Part shown: piece after piece, positions 8,441 through 16,280 of the stretch
Layout: every line of letters begins with the position of its first letter
Position numbering within the stretch: position 1 is the stretch's first letter
Assembly (NCBI GenBank): GCA_043778315.1
Contig: JAYWGJ010000259.1
Span: 1 to 22,709, forward strand
DNA length: 22,709 nucleotides
DNA from: JBEEMU01 sp043778315
Lineage (GTDB): Bacteria > Bacteroidota > Bacteroidia > Chitinophagales > Saprospiraceae
Reading direction: 5' to 3'
Made by a program: the position numbers and the translations under genes
Notes under the pieces: model-generated
Databases searched by the model: none
What the model saw: only the letters and a program-made list of their open reading frames with translations
Told to the model about the DNA's origin: nothing

Positions 8441-9334
8441 ATGGTTGTCACAAAAACACATACCTTAACGGGTCATAAAGGCGCAATTTATAGTATTATT
8501 TCTACTAGCGATAATGTCTTTATTTCGGGTGGAAGTGACGGCTATGTCTGCCTGTGGGACATAGATAAAACAAGCGACGGACGTGTTTTGCTAAACGCTA
8601 ACGAAACCATATTTTCGCTCGCGCTAAACGCTGATAAAAACCTACTCGCTGTGGGGACAATGAACGGTAATTTGCATTTATTTGATGTCACAAAAAAAGA
8701 GCTAATAAAAAGTATTTCGGCGCATCAAAAGTGCGTTTATGCGGTTTATCACAATGAAAATACTTTGGCAACGGCAGGCGGCGACGGCGCGCTCACGTTT
8801 TGGAACACCCAAAATTATTTGCCAACCGAAACCCTTATTTTATCAAGTAAAGCATTACGCAGCATTGCGGCAAGCGCGGACAAAAAACATTTGTACATTA
8901 GCGCAAGCGATAGCAACTTTTTTGTGGTAGATGCGTTTAATCATAACGTAATAGCGACCATTGAAGCGCACGAAAATAGCGTTTTTTGTGTGCAACAAAA
9001 TAGTATTACTCAAGAAATATGGACGGGCAGCCGCGACGCACACCTCAAAATTTGGGCTGCCGACGGTTTTTTATTGCGACAAGCCGTGCCTGCTCACATC
9101 GCGACTATCAACGATATTGCGTTTTCGCCCGACGGCGGTTTAGCAGCAACCGCAAGCCGCGATAAAACCATAAAAATTTGGCATACAACGACTTACGAAC
9201 TCCTAAAAGTAATAGATTATAGCAAATACAGTGCGCACAAAAACTCCGTAAATAAGGTAATTTGGCTCGATGCGATTACAATTGCATCGTGTAGCGACGA
9301 TAGTACCATTTTGTTGTTTCGGGTGGAGCGATAA
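8441..9334 (+). CDS. WD40-repeat beta-propeller protein
   Basis: A 297-residue protein made almost wholly of WD40 repeats, enough for one seven-bladed propeller. Recognisable blades include TLTGHKGAIYSI...GGSDGYVCLWD, HQKCVYAV...GGDGALTFWN, HENSVFCV...SRDAHLKIWA, HIATINDIAFSPDGG...SRDKTIKIWH and HKNSVNKV...SDDSTILLF, with the GH, SD and W-D marks of the family. No signal peptide or membrane segment is visible, so it should be cytoplasmic. Such propellers are protein-protein interaction platforms without catalysis; the partner cannot be deduced. It follows the lipoprotein gene by 28 bp and precedes mutS2 by 56 bp, so it may share a transcript with either neighbour. Confidence 0.85.
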   Translation: MVVTKTHTLTGHKGAIYSIISTSDNVFISGGSDGYVCLWDIDKTSDGRVLLNANETIFSLALNADKNLLAVGTMNGNLHLFDVTKKELIKSISAHQKCVYAVYHNENTLATAGGDGALTFWNTQNYLPTETLILSSKALRSIAASADKKHLYISASDSNFFVVDAFNHNVIATIEAHENSVFCVQQNSITQEIWTGSRDAHLKIWAADGFLLRQAVPAHIATINDIAFSPDGGLAATASRDKTIKIWHTTTYELLKVIDYSKYSAHKNSVNKVIWLDAITIASCSDDSTILLFRVER

Positions 9335-9390
9335 TCAGATAGTAAAACTATTAATAGATAGTTTGGAATTTAAAACAATAATAAAATACT

Positions 9391-11784
9391 TTGGAATCAC
9401 TTTTTTTATACCCGAACGATTTATATCAGAAAGTCGAGTTTGACCGCATCGTAGAGCTTTTAGTAGCTTACTGCAACGGGACGGACGGCGCAGAACGGGC
9501 TGCAAATATCGAGTTTCAGACGGATAAAAACGCGCTGCAACGCCTCCTCGACGAAGTCGAGCAGATGCGCGCGACCCTCGCCGACCGAAACCCGTTTCCT
9601 GCGCGCAGCTATGCCTGCATCAGCGACGAACTCAAAATGTTGGCGATAGAAGACTACGTTTTGTCCGCCGAAGGCTTAAATAATGTGCGTATTGCAATGA
9701 CCAATATGCACGCTATCGCGCAGTTTTTCCGCTTAAAACAAGGGCAATATCCGTTGCTGTACGACCGCGTGCGAGAGCTTAGTTTCGACGAAACGCTCTA
9801 CGCCGCGCTGCGCCGCGTGATAGACGACGAGGGCAATATTCGCCCCGACGCATCGCCCGAACTCGGCAAAATCCGCCGCGCAATCGGCAGCAAAAACAAA
9901 GAATTAGACCAAAAATTTAGAGGTGTAATCAATAATTACCAAAGCAAATCGATGCTCGCCGATACGAACGAAACGCTCCGAAATGGTCGGCGCGTATTGG
10001 CGGTGCTTGCAGAACACAAGCGGACGGTACGCGGTATCATTCACGACGAGTCGGCGAGCGGACGCACCACTTATATCGAACCTGAAGAGGTAATTGGCAT
10101 CAATAATGCCATTTTTGAGTTATATAACGAAGAAAAAAGAGAAATTTGGCGTATTTTACGCGATGTAAGTCGCCTATTGCACCCTTATACGGCTGTTTTG
10201 AAAGAATATTACGAAGCAATTGTCGCTTTTGATGTAATTCATGCCAAAGCACAGCTTGCTATGCGTCTAAAATGCAGTAAACCTGCCCTTGCCGACGTAC
10301 CAACCATACAGTTGCTCAAAGCGATGCACCCTGTTTTGTATTTGCGCAACTTAAAAGATAAAAAACCGACTATTCCGTTTACGCTTACTTTTCAGCAAAA
10401 TAACCGAATTTTGGTGCTAAGTGGACCGAATGCGGGCGGTAAATCGATAGCGATGAAAGCGGTCGGTTTGCTGCAATTAATGCTACAAGCAGGACTTTTA
10501 GTGCCAGTCGCAGACGGCTCGGAAATGGGTATTTTCACTAAAATAATGGGCGATATTGGCGACAGTCAGTCGCTCGACGACGACCTCAGTACTTATTCCT
10601 CGCGGCTATTGCACACCAAAAGAATGCTCGACGAAGCGGACGGAAATACACTGCTACTGATAGACGAAATGGGGAGCGGCACCGACCCAAAAATGGGCGG
10701 CGCGATAGCCGAAACCGCGCTCCGCGAACTCAATCAAAAGCAGGTTTGGGGCGTAGTGACGACGCACTATTCTAACCTAAAATTATTTGCCTACAAAACC
10801 AAAGGTTTGCTGAACGCTTGTATGCTTTTTGACAAAGACGCGCTCACGCCAACCTACGAAATGCGCATCGGGCGACCGGGCAGTTCGTTTGCTTTCGAGA
10901 TGGCAATCAAAAACGGTTGGAGCGAAAAAATGCTCGATTATGCGCGCAATCGCGCAGGCGAATCCGAAACGGCGGTCGACCAATTATTGGTAGATTTGCA
11001 ACGTGAAAAACAAGAAATCGCAGAAAAATTAGACCATGTCTCCGTTCGCGAAAAGCACTTAGACCAACTCATCAAACAATACGAACAGGTGTTCCGCGAC
11101 CTCGATATTTCGCGTAAACGCTTGAAACTGAATGCCAAAGAAGCGGAGTTGCAACAAACAACTTTGCTCAATAAGGAGTTAGAAAAAGTAATCCGAGAGC
11201 TACAAGAAGAACGTAATTTAGAGAAAGCAAAAGGCTTGGCAGCACGGATTAGAGTGGAGCGAACCGAGGCAATTACGGAGGTAAAAGACCTGAACGAAAA
11301 GCTGTATTACTCGGAAGAGATAGCGACTTTGCAAGAAGATACGGTGCATAAAGGCGATAATGTGCGCTTGCGCAACGGCGGCTCGATAGGCACGGTGAAG
11401 GAGGTTCGCAAGGGCGAGGCGGTGGTACAAATGGGTATGATAGCGATGACAATTCGCTTGCGCGATCTCGAGAAAGTAGATACGCCGCTTCGAAATCCGA
11501 ATAAAGGCAAAATAATCCGCGATACCGTAGCGAATACGGGCAGCTTTTCGGGACAACTCGACGTGCGCGGCATGAGCCGCGAAGAGGCGTTAAAGATGGT
11601 CGAAAACTATATCGACGAAGCCATACTTTCGGGCTACGAAACCATACGTATCGTACACGGAAAAGGGACGGGCGCGCTCCGAACCGCCATAAAACAGACG
11701 CTACGCAAGTATCGCGCAGTCCAAAATATCACTCACCCGAACGATAACGACGGCGGCGACGGCGTGACGATAGTTCAAATGTAA
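9391..11784 (+). CDS. mutS2: MutS2 family ATPase/endonuclease with C-terminal Smr domain
   Basis: A 797-residue MutS2 protein of normal length. The N-terminus (YPNDLYQKVEFDRIVELL) is typical of the family and it lacks the mismatch-recognition domain of MutS1. The ATPase has Walker A GPNAGGKS (345-352) and Walker B LLLIDEMGSGTDP (D425, E426). A long charged coiled-coil (about 510-640) leads to a KOW-like linker and an Smr nuclease domain with the LDVRG (D724) and HGKG (756-759) motifs. Family members suppress homologous recombination by acting on branched DNA in some bacteria; in Bacillus subtilis MutS2 splits collided ribosomes. Which role applies here cannot be told from sequence. The start is TTG: an in-frame stop lies at 9382-9384, no ATG occurs before residue 48, and the TTG start restores the expected N-terminus. 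recQ follows on the same strand. Confidence 0.95.
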   Translation: MESLFLYPNDLYQKVEFDRIVELLVAYCNGTDGAERAANIEFQTDKNALQRLLDEVEQMRATLADRNPFPARSYACISDELKMLAIEDYVLSAEGLNNVRIAMTNMHAIAQFFRLKQGQYPLLYDRVRELSFDETLYAALRRVIDDEGNIRPDASPELGKIRRAIGSKNKELDQKFRGVINNYQSKSMLADTNETLRNGRRVLAVLAEHKRTVRGIIHDESASGRTTYIEPEEVIGINNAIFELYNEEKREIWRILRDVSRLLHPYTAVLKEYYEAIVAFDVIHAKAQLAMRLKCSKPALADVPTIQLLKAMHPVLYLRNLKDKKPTIPFTLTFQQNNRILVLSGPNAGGKSIAMKAVGLLQLMLQAGLLVPVADGSEMGIFTKIMGDIGDSQSLDDDLSTYSSRLLHTKRMLDEADGNTLLLIDEMGSGTDPKMGGAIAETALRELNQKQVWGVVTTHYSNLKLFAYKTKGLLNACMLFDKDALTPTYEMRIGRPGSSFAFEMAIKNGWSEKMLDYARNRAGESETAVDQLLVDLQREKQEIAEKLDHVSVREKHLDQLIKQYEQVFRDLDISRKRLKLNAKEAELQQTTLLNKELEKVIRELQEERNLEKAKGLAARIRVERTEAITEVKDLNEKLYYSEEIATLQEDTVHKGDNVRLRNGGSIGTVKEVRKGEAVVQMGMIAMTIRLRDLEKVDTPLRNPNKGKIIRDTVANTGSFSGQLDVRGMSREEALKMVENYIDEAILSGYETIRIVHGKGTGALRTAIKQTLRKYRAVQNITHPNDNDGGDGVTIVQM

Positions 11785-11806
11785 TACAAGTGTAAGGAAA
11801 GCGTCT

Positions 11807-11944
11807 AAAATAAGTTACTGTATTCTGACTTGTCTTTCGAGCCAAAACTGCGTTAGATTTATCGTTACGATGCACAGCATCGCGCCTCAAATCTGCCTTG
11901 TTCTGACTCAAAATCCTGCGTCATAATATTCAGTACCTTATTTT
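11807..11944. repeat. 138-bp fold-back element between mutS2 and recQ
   Basis: The whole stretch is one imperfect palindrome centred on the ACA at 11874-11876. The outer ends pair as AAAATAAG (11807-11814) with CTTATTTT (11937-11944), followed inward by TACTG/CAGTA, TATT/AATA, TGAC/GTCA, GAG/CTC, AGATTT/AAATCT and a perfect core CGATGC (11868-11873) / GCATCG (11877-11882). By eye about 70% of each ~68-nt arm pairs, with small bulges. The form is that of a non-autonomous MITE-like or REP-like hairpin; no transposase is nearby and no target-site duplication is obvious. It could also act as a terminator after mutS2, as it fills most of the spacer. Confidence 0.6.
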
Positions 11945-11970
11945 CTCTTCATTCCTAATTTCCTAAAACC

Positions 11971-13881
11971 ATGCCTACGCCGCACGAAATACTACAAAAA
12001 TATTGGGGCTACGACGACTTTCGTCCCATGCAACTCGATATTATAACGGCGGCACTCGCAGGTACGGATACGCTCGCGCTCCTGCCTACGGGCGGCGGTA
12101 AATCTCTGTGTTTTCAAGTCCCCGCGCTCTGTCGCGACGGAATTTGTGTGGTCGTTTCGCCGCTTATCGCGCTGATGAAAGACCAAGTTCACAACCTCAA
12201 CGCACGCGGCATCGCGGCGGTTGCGGTGCATAGCGGTATGCGGCATCAAGACCTCGACCGCATCTTAGACAACTGCGTTTTTGGCGACATCAAATTCCTT
12301 TACCTCTCTCCCGAACGGCTCGGAACGGAGCTTGTACAGGCGCGTTTGCAACGGATGAACGTCAATTTATTGGCGATAGACGAGGCACATTGTATCTCGC
12401 AATGGGGCTACGATTTCCGTCCGCCCTACCTCAAAATCGCCGAAATACGCACCATATTACACCAAACGCCCGTCCTCGCACTCACCGCGACCGCTACGCC
12501 CGAAGTCGTGATAGACATACAAGACCGATTAGGCTTTCGCAAAAAAAACGTGTTTCAGCAGAGTTTTGTACGCTCAAACCTGAGCTATGTAGTGCAAATT
12601 ACCGAAAATAAACTCGATAAAATGCTCGATATTTTGCAAAAAGTGACGGGTACAAGCGTCGTTTATGCCCGAAACCGCAAGCAAACGCAAGATACGGCAG
12701 TTTGGCTGCGCAATAAAGGCATCGCCGCCGCGTATTATCATGCAGGGCTTCCGCCCGAAGAGCGCGGACGCATTCAAGACGATTGGATTGCGAACCGCAG
12801 CCGCGTGATAGTAGCAACTAATGCCTTCGGAATGGGCATCGATAAACCCGACGTGCGCACCGTTATTCACCTCGAACTGCCCGACAGTTTGGAGGCGTAT
12901 TTCCAGGAAGCGGGGCGCGCAGGACGCGACGGGCAGCGCGCCTACGGCATTTTGCTGTACGCCAATGCCGATTTTGATAAGCTAAAATGGCAGTTCGAAA
13001 AGTCATATCCGCCTGTGAGCGAAGTCCGCCGCGTGTATCAAGCCTTGTGCAATTATTGGCAATTAGCGACAGGTAGCGGCAAAGACCAAACCTACGACCT
13101 TGACCTTTCCGCCTTCGCGAACCGCTACGAAATGGACGTTTTGCACGTTTATAATTGTGTAAAACTGATGGAAGCGGCAGGTTATGTGCTGTTTTCGGAG
13201 GCATCTTTTCAGCCCGCAACCGTTCAAATCATAGTGAATAAAGAAGAATGGTATAATTATTTGCTGCGCAATAAAAAACTCGAATCATTACTAAAAATAT
13301 TGCTTCGAGCGCATGATAATATTTGGCAACAAGCCGTCGGTGTAAACGAATTCAAATTAGCGGAATTTTTGAAAATGCCCAAAGATAATTTGGTACAACA
13401 ATTGCTGTTTTTACAACAAGAAGGCATCATCGAATATCACGCACGGCAGGAACTGCCACAGCTTACTTTTTTGCGCAAACGCGTCAATATCGTCGACCTC
13501 GACCTCACCGAAGCCCTTTATTCGTTCCGCAAAAAGCGACATGAAGACAAAATAAATGCAGCAGCAGCTTACGCGAATAATGAAAATGAATGTAGAACGC
13601 TGCAACTGATTCGGTATTTTGGCGAAGCAAATACAAAAAAATGCGGCATTTGCGATGTTTGTATTGCACAACGCAAAGCCTTGAAAAAACACACCGAATA
13701 CGAGATAATTCAATACAGAATACAGGAAGTAGTACAGCGTGACCATGTCGATATTAATTTTTTGGTACAACATTTCAGTAGTACACAAACCGAGTATGTA
13801 TTGGAAATTATAGAATTTTTATTAGACGAAGGAAAAATGAAAGAAAATAATGACGGAGTATTTTGTTGGGTAAAAGAGTAG
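11971..13881 (+). CDS. recQ: RecQ-family ATP-dependent DNA helicase
   Basis: A 636-residue 3'-5' superfamily 2 helicase for DNA repair and recombination. All helicase motifs are visible: motif I LPTGGGKS (K44), motif II DEAH (137-140) with the RecQ aromatic loop HCISQWGYDFRP, motif III LTATATP, motif V VATNAFGMGIDKPDV and motif VI QEAGRAGRDGQ. The zinc cysteines are C541, C558, C561 and C564 (CX16CX2CX2C), roughly 190 residues after the helicase core rather than directly behind it as in E. coli RecQ. Only ~70 residues follow the last cysteine, and no HRDC domain is recognisable. I believe this ~630-residue form is a common second RecQ type in Bacteroidota. It starts 187 bp after mutS2 on the same strand, separated by the fold-back element, so it may have its own promoter, though no TAnnTTTG box was found. 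Confidence 0.92.
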   Translation: MPTPHEILQKYWGYDDFRPMQLDIITAALAGTDTLALLPTGGGKSLCFQVPALCRDGICVVVSPLIALMKDQVHNLNARGIAAVAVHSGMRHQDLDRILDNCVFGDIKFLYLSPERLGTELVQARLQRMNVNLLAIDEAHCISQWGYDFRPPYLKIAEIRTILHQTPVLALTATATPEVVIDIQDRLGFRKKNVFQQSFVRSNLSYVVQITENKLDKMLDILQKVTGTSVVYARNRKQTQDTAVWLRNKGIAAAYYHAGLPPEERGRIQDDWIANRSRVIVATNAFGMGIDKPDVRTVIHLELPDSLEAYFQEAGRAGRDGQRAYGILLYANADFDKLKWQFEKSYPPVSEVRRVYQALCNYWQLATGSGKDQTYDLDLSAFANRYEMDVLHVYNCVKLMEAAGYVLFSEASFQPATVQIIVNKEEWYNYLLRNKKLESLLKILLRAHDNIWQQAVGVNEFKLAEFLKMPKDNLVQQLLFLQQEGIIEYHARQELPQLTFLRKRVNIVDLDLTEALYSFRKKRHEDKINAAAAYANNENECRTLQLIRYFGEANTKKCGICDVCIAQRKALKKHTEYEIIQYRIQEVVQRDHVDINFLVQHFSSTQTEYVLEIIEFLLDEGKMKENNDGVFCWVKE

Positions 13882-14048
13882 TATTTGTTAAGACTTTTCT
13901 GTGATTGACAATAAAAAACCTTACTCACTCTGCCTCTTTGTGACTCTGCTTCTCTGCGTTTAAAAATTGCTATACTCAAAACTCTTGCTTCTTTGCGATA
14001 AAAATAAACTTACACTTCACTTCGCTTCGCTTCTAAAAATCTAAAAAA

Positions 14049-14492
14049 ATGAAAAAAATAAATATTTTATTATTTTGCATAATTATTATATTACCAAATA
14101 TAGTGTTGGCACAAGCCAAAGAAAGTGTTTGGAAAACCTTAGCAAAAGTGACGTTCCGAAAAGAAATGGACGCGGATTTGGGTTTTAAAATAGACGTGCC
14201 TGTGTTCAGTAAAGAAGTACGGATTTTGGACGGCAAAATAGTGGAGCTACGCGGCTATGTGTTGCCGACCGAAGGCTACAAAAATCAACGGCGGTTTATG
14301 TTTTCGTCGCTGCCTTATAACGTCTGCTTTTTCTGCGGCGGCGCGGGTCCAGAAACCGTGATGGAGGTGAGCAGCAAGCTGCCGATACCCGTCAGCAAAG
14401 AGCCGATTATGCTGCGCGGCAGGCTGCAACTGAACTCGGGCGACGTGAATAAACTAATGTACAGCCTCACAGAAGCGGAGATTATTAAGTAA
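14049..14492 (+). CDS. Secreted DUF3299-like protein
   Basis: A 147-residue protein with a clear Sec signal peptide: basic MKKIN, a hydrophobic run to residue 20, and probable cleavage near LAQA (20-23). The mature protein resembles the DUF3299 family: a VRILDGKIVELRGYVLP strand pair followed by a cysteine motif, here LPYNVCFFCGGAGPETVMEV with C93 and C96, then a PIMLRGRLQLN strand typical of a small beta-barrel. The CxxC pair could bind a metal or form a disulfide in the periplasm; no activity is established. The ATG follows an A-rich leader. The 167-bp upstream gap holds pyrimidine-rich near-repeats (ctctgcctctttgtgactctgcttctctgcg) and ttcgc repeats but no clear promoter. The gene ends at a bidirectional terminator shared with the convergent peptidase gene. 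Confidence 0.75.
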   Translation: MKKINILLFCIIIILPNIVLAQAKESVWKTLAKVTFRKEMDADLGFKIDVPVFSKEVRILDGKIVELRGYVLPTEGYKNQRRFMFSSLPYNVCFFCGGAGPETVMEVSSKLPIPVSKEPIMLRGRLQLNSGDVNKLMYSLTEAEIIK

Positions 14493-14511
14493 TTTTATAG
14501 TATAAAAACAC

Positions 14512-14550
14512 AAAAAACGCGCTCTTTTTCTAAAAAAGAGGGCGTTTTTT
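14512..14550. terminator. Bidirectional terminator between convergent genes
   Basis: Arms AAAAAACGCGCTCTTTT (14512-14528) and AAAAGAGGGCGTTTTTT (14534-14550) pair with a single G-G mismatch around a 5-nt loop, giving T-runs on both strands. It lies 19 bp after the DUF3299-like gene and 23 bp after the stop of the M23 peptidase gene, and so can end both transcripts. Confidence 0.8.
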
Positions 14551-14573
14551 ATAAAAATAAGAATAAATACAAC

Positions 14574-15899
14574 TTATGGGTGTCTTTCGGCTACCTTGAC
14601 GCGGTCTGCTGTTCCCTCAAACGACTTAGCATTGAGCAGCGTCACAAGTTCGTCGCGGCGCGTACTAAATTTACCAAACTGACCCTTACTGATAGGCTCG
14701 CTATGCGGCAATTTTTCTTTTAAATGATTAACTTGTTGCCCGTTTTTCCAAAAACGGAAGCAGCAATGTGGTCCAGTAGAAAGCCCCGACGAACCCACAT
14801 ATCCAATCACGTCGCCTTGCGCTACTTTCGCACCAGGGCGAATGCCTTTCGCGAATTTTGACATGTGCAAGTACTGTGTTTCGTAAGTTCCGCTATGCTT
14901 TAACTTGACAAAATTACCGTTGCCGCCAGCACTTTCCGCCTTGCTCACCACGCCGTCCGCGACCGCCAATATAGGCGTGCCAATCGGCGCGGCGTAATCC
15001 GTACCCAAGTGCGGACGCGCATATCCGAGTATCGGGTGCATACGATTCATGCTAAAATTGGAGGAAATACGCGCCACTTTTACGGGCGATGCCAAAAATC
15101 CGAGCCGTTGCGGACGACCTTCGGCATCGAAATAACCGTCGAAATCACCCGAGTGATATTTGAATGCTTCGTAGGTTTCGCCCGACGAATTTTCTTCTAA
15201 AAGGGCAGCTTTGAGGTCGCCAACCTCTACGGGTTTGCCATCAACGTAGTTGCGTTCATAGACCACTTTGAAGCGATCGCCTTTACCAATGTGCTGAATA
15301 TCAACGGCATACTTAAATGCGTCTTGCATTTTATCTGCAATATCGTCGTCCAAACCTAAGTCGTCTATCGACTCCCAAAGGCTTTTTTTGATTTCGCAAA
15401 CCGCCACTTCCAAGCGCGTTTCGGCGGCGCGGCGCACCTCATATACGCGCATATTATCGCGTAAATCAAATACAATATATTTATATACGTTGGGCGAATA
15501 AACCAAAAATTCAGGCTTGTGCGCTTTCGTGCGTTCACCGAGCAGCAAATACTCTTTTCCTGTCTGCGCTTTGCTAAACGGAAATATGCTTTCTGCCTTC
15601 TTTCGGAGCGCGGCAATTTGTTCGTCGGTCAAACCGTTATCGGAAAGGAGGTCGGCGAACGGCTGATTTTGCGAAATTTTGCCTTCAATCACCGCAAACG
15701 AATCCAACACAAAACCATACTTAACGGACGGCGTTTTCAAGGCAACACCTGCTACTAAGGGCATTTTTTGTGCCACCGGCAATGCCGCACCCGCGCTGCC
15801 ACGATTAATAGGACTAGGAAACAGACCGACCCAAAAGGGCAGGCTTATCAGCGTAGCGGCAACGCCAATCGCTGCGGCTACTTTATGTTTATTAAGCAC
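14574..15899 (-). CDS. M23 (LytM-type) peptidoglycan metallopeptidase
   Basis: A 441-residue envelope protein. Residues 7-27 form a membrane anchor or uncleaved signal (VAAAIGVAATLISLPFWVGLF). The middle (about 60-250) resembles the N-terminal region of Csd3/ShyA-type endopeptidases, including a KISQNQPFADLL segment, and may occlude the active site. The LytM domain (about 285-395) has H297-x-x-x-D301 in PHLGTDYAAPIGTPI, H345 in YLHMS, and GPHCC with H378. Where most M23 enzymes have HxH, this one has H378-C-C380, so the third zinc ligand would be cysteine. I recall HxC forms as frequent in Bacteroidota M23 proteins, so activity need not be lost. Expected role: cutting peptide cross-links of peptidoglycan in the periplasm during growth or division. 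A candidate -7 box and a palindrome lie upstream. Confidence 0.9.
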   Translation of the reverse strand: MLNKHKVAAAIGVAATLISLPFWVGLFPSPINRGSAGAALPVAQKMPLVAGVALKTPSVKYGFVLDSFAVIEGKISQNQPFADLLSDNGLTDEQIAALRKKAESIFPFSKAQTGKEYLLLGERTKAHKPEFLVYSPNVYKYIVFDLRDNMRVYEVRRAAETRLEVAVCEIKKSLWESIDDLGLDDDIADKMQDAFKYAVDIQHIGKGDRFKVVYERNYVDGKPVEVGDLKAALLEENSSGETYEAFKYHSGDFDGYFDAEGRPQRLGFLASPVKVARISSNFSMNRMHPILGYARPHLGTDYAAPIGTPILAVADGVVSKAESAGGNGNFVKLKHSGTYETQYLHMSKFAKGIRPGAKVAQGDVIGYVGSSGLSTGPHCCFRFWKNGQQVNHLKEKLPHSEPISKGQFGKFSTRRDELVTLLNAKSFEGTADRVKVAERHP

Positions 15900-15958
15900 A
15901 ATATTCTATTACGTTTTTTGGTTTTTAAAGAAAAATAAAAATACTTGTGTCTCAGTCA

Positions 15959-15966
15959 CAAAAGTA
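15959..15966 (-). promoter_or_regulatory. -7 box TACTTTTG upstream of the M23 peptidase gene
   Basis: Read on the minus strand, TACTTTTG fits TAnnTTTG and lies about 60 nt before the start codon. Another match, TACCTTTG (16082 down to 16075), is further upstream. No TTG is found at the -33 position of the first box; that position is covered by the palindrome at 15983-16014. Confidence 0.4.
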
Positions 15967-15982
15967 GGATTTTATTTTTTTA

Positions 15983-16014
15983 TTTCCTAAAAATATCTTT
16001 TTATTTTTAGGAAA
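15983..16014. promoter_or_regulatory. Perfect 13-bp palindrome, possible operator of the M23 gene
   Basis: TTTCCTAAAAATA (15983-15995) and TATTTTTAGGAAA (16002-16014) are exact reverse complements around TCTTTT. The dyad sits 16 bp upstream of the predicted -7 box of the peptidase gene, over the expected -33 region, where a dimeric regulator could act. The surroundings are very AT-rich, which raises the chance level, but the CC/GG pairs are kept. Confidence 0.4.
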
Positions 16015-16146
16015 AACCAACTTTTTTTTATTTTTTTCTTAAAAAAACATATATTATATTGTGAATATGATAATCAAAGGTAGCCGAAAGTTTTAGATAC
16101 CTACTTCCGTTTGGCAATCCAGTATTCATAATCAGATGGCAATAAA

Positions 16147-16184
16147 AAAAGCGCAGCAACACGGGTGGGTGTTGTTGCGCTTTT
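16147..16184. terminator. Terminator after the ATPase/TOPRIM cassette
   Basis: AAAAGCGCAGCAACAC (16147-16162) pairs with GTGTTGTTGCGCTTTT (16169-16184), with one G-T wobble and a 6-nt loop. On the minus strand the stem is followed by a run of T's (the A-run at 16144-16150), which suits termination of the cassette ending at 16281. Confidence 0.75.
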
Positions 16185-16280
16185 AGGTGTGGATTGCTTA
16201 ACTCCAACTTTGCATATAATATACGCGTATAATTTTAGAAGTCAAGTATGACAATGTACTGTGGTATAATCTTAATTTTA

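Larger units (their letters stand above)
15900..16280. other. AT-rich intergenic region upstream of the M23 gene
   Basis: No gene is seen. From the peptidase side it holds a -7 box, the 13-bp palindrome, a second TAnnTTTG match (16075-16082, minus), and the terminator at 16147-16184 that closes the ATPase/TOPRIM cassette. The stretch 15967-16060 is nearly all A/T. Confidence 0.6.

Noticed and set aside
13882..14048. Pyrimidine-rich near-repeats (ctctgcctctttgtg / ctctgcttctctgcg and cttcgcttcgcttc)
   Set aside because: Short, imperfect and common in Bacteroidota leaders; no promoter or structural role could be supported.
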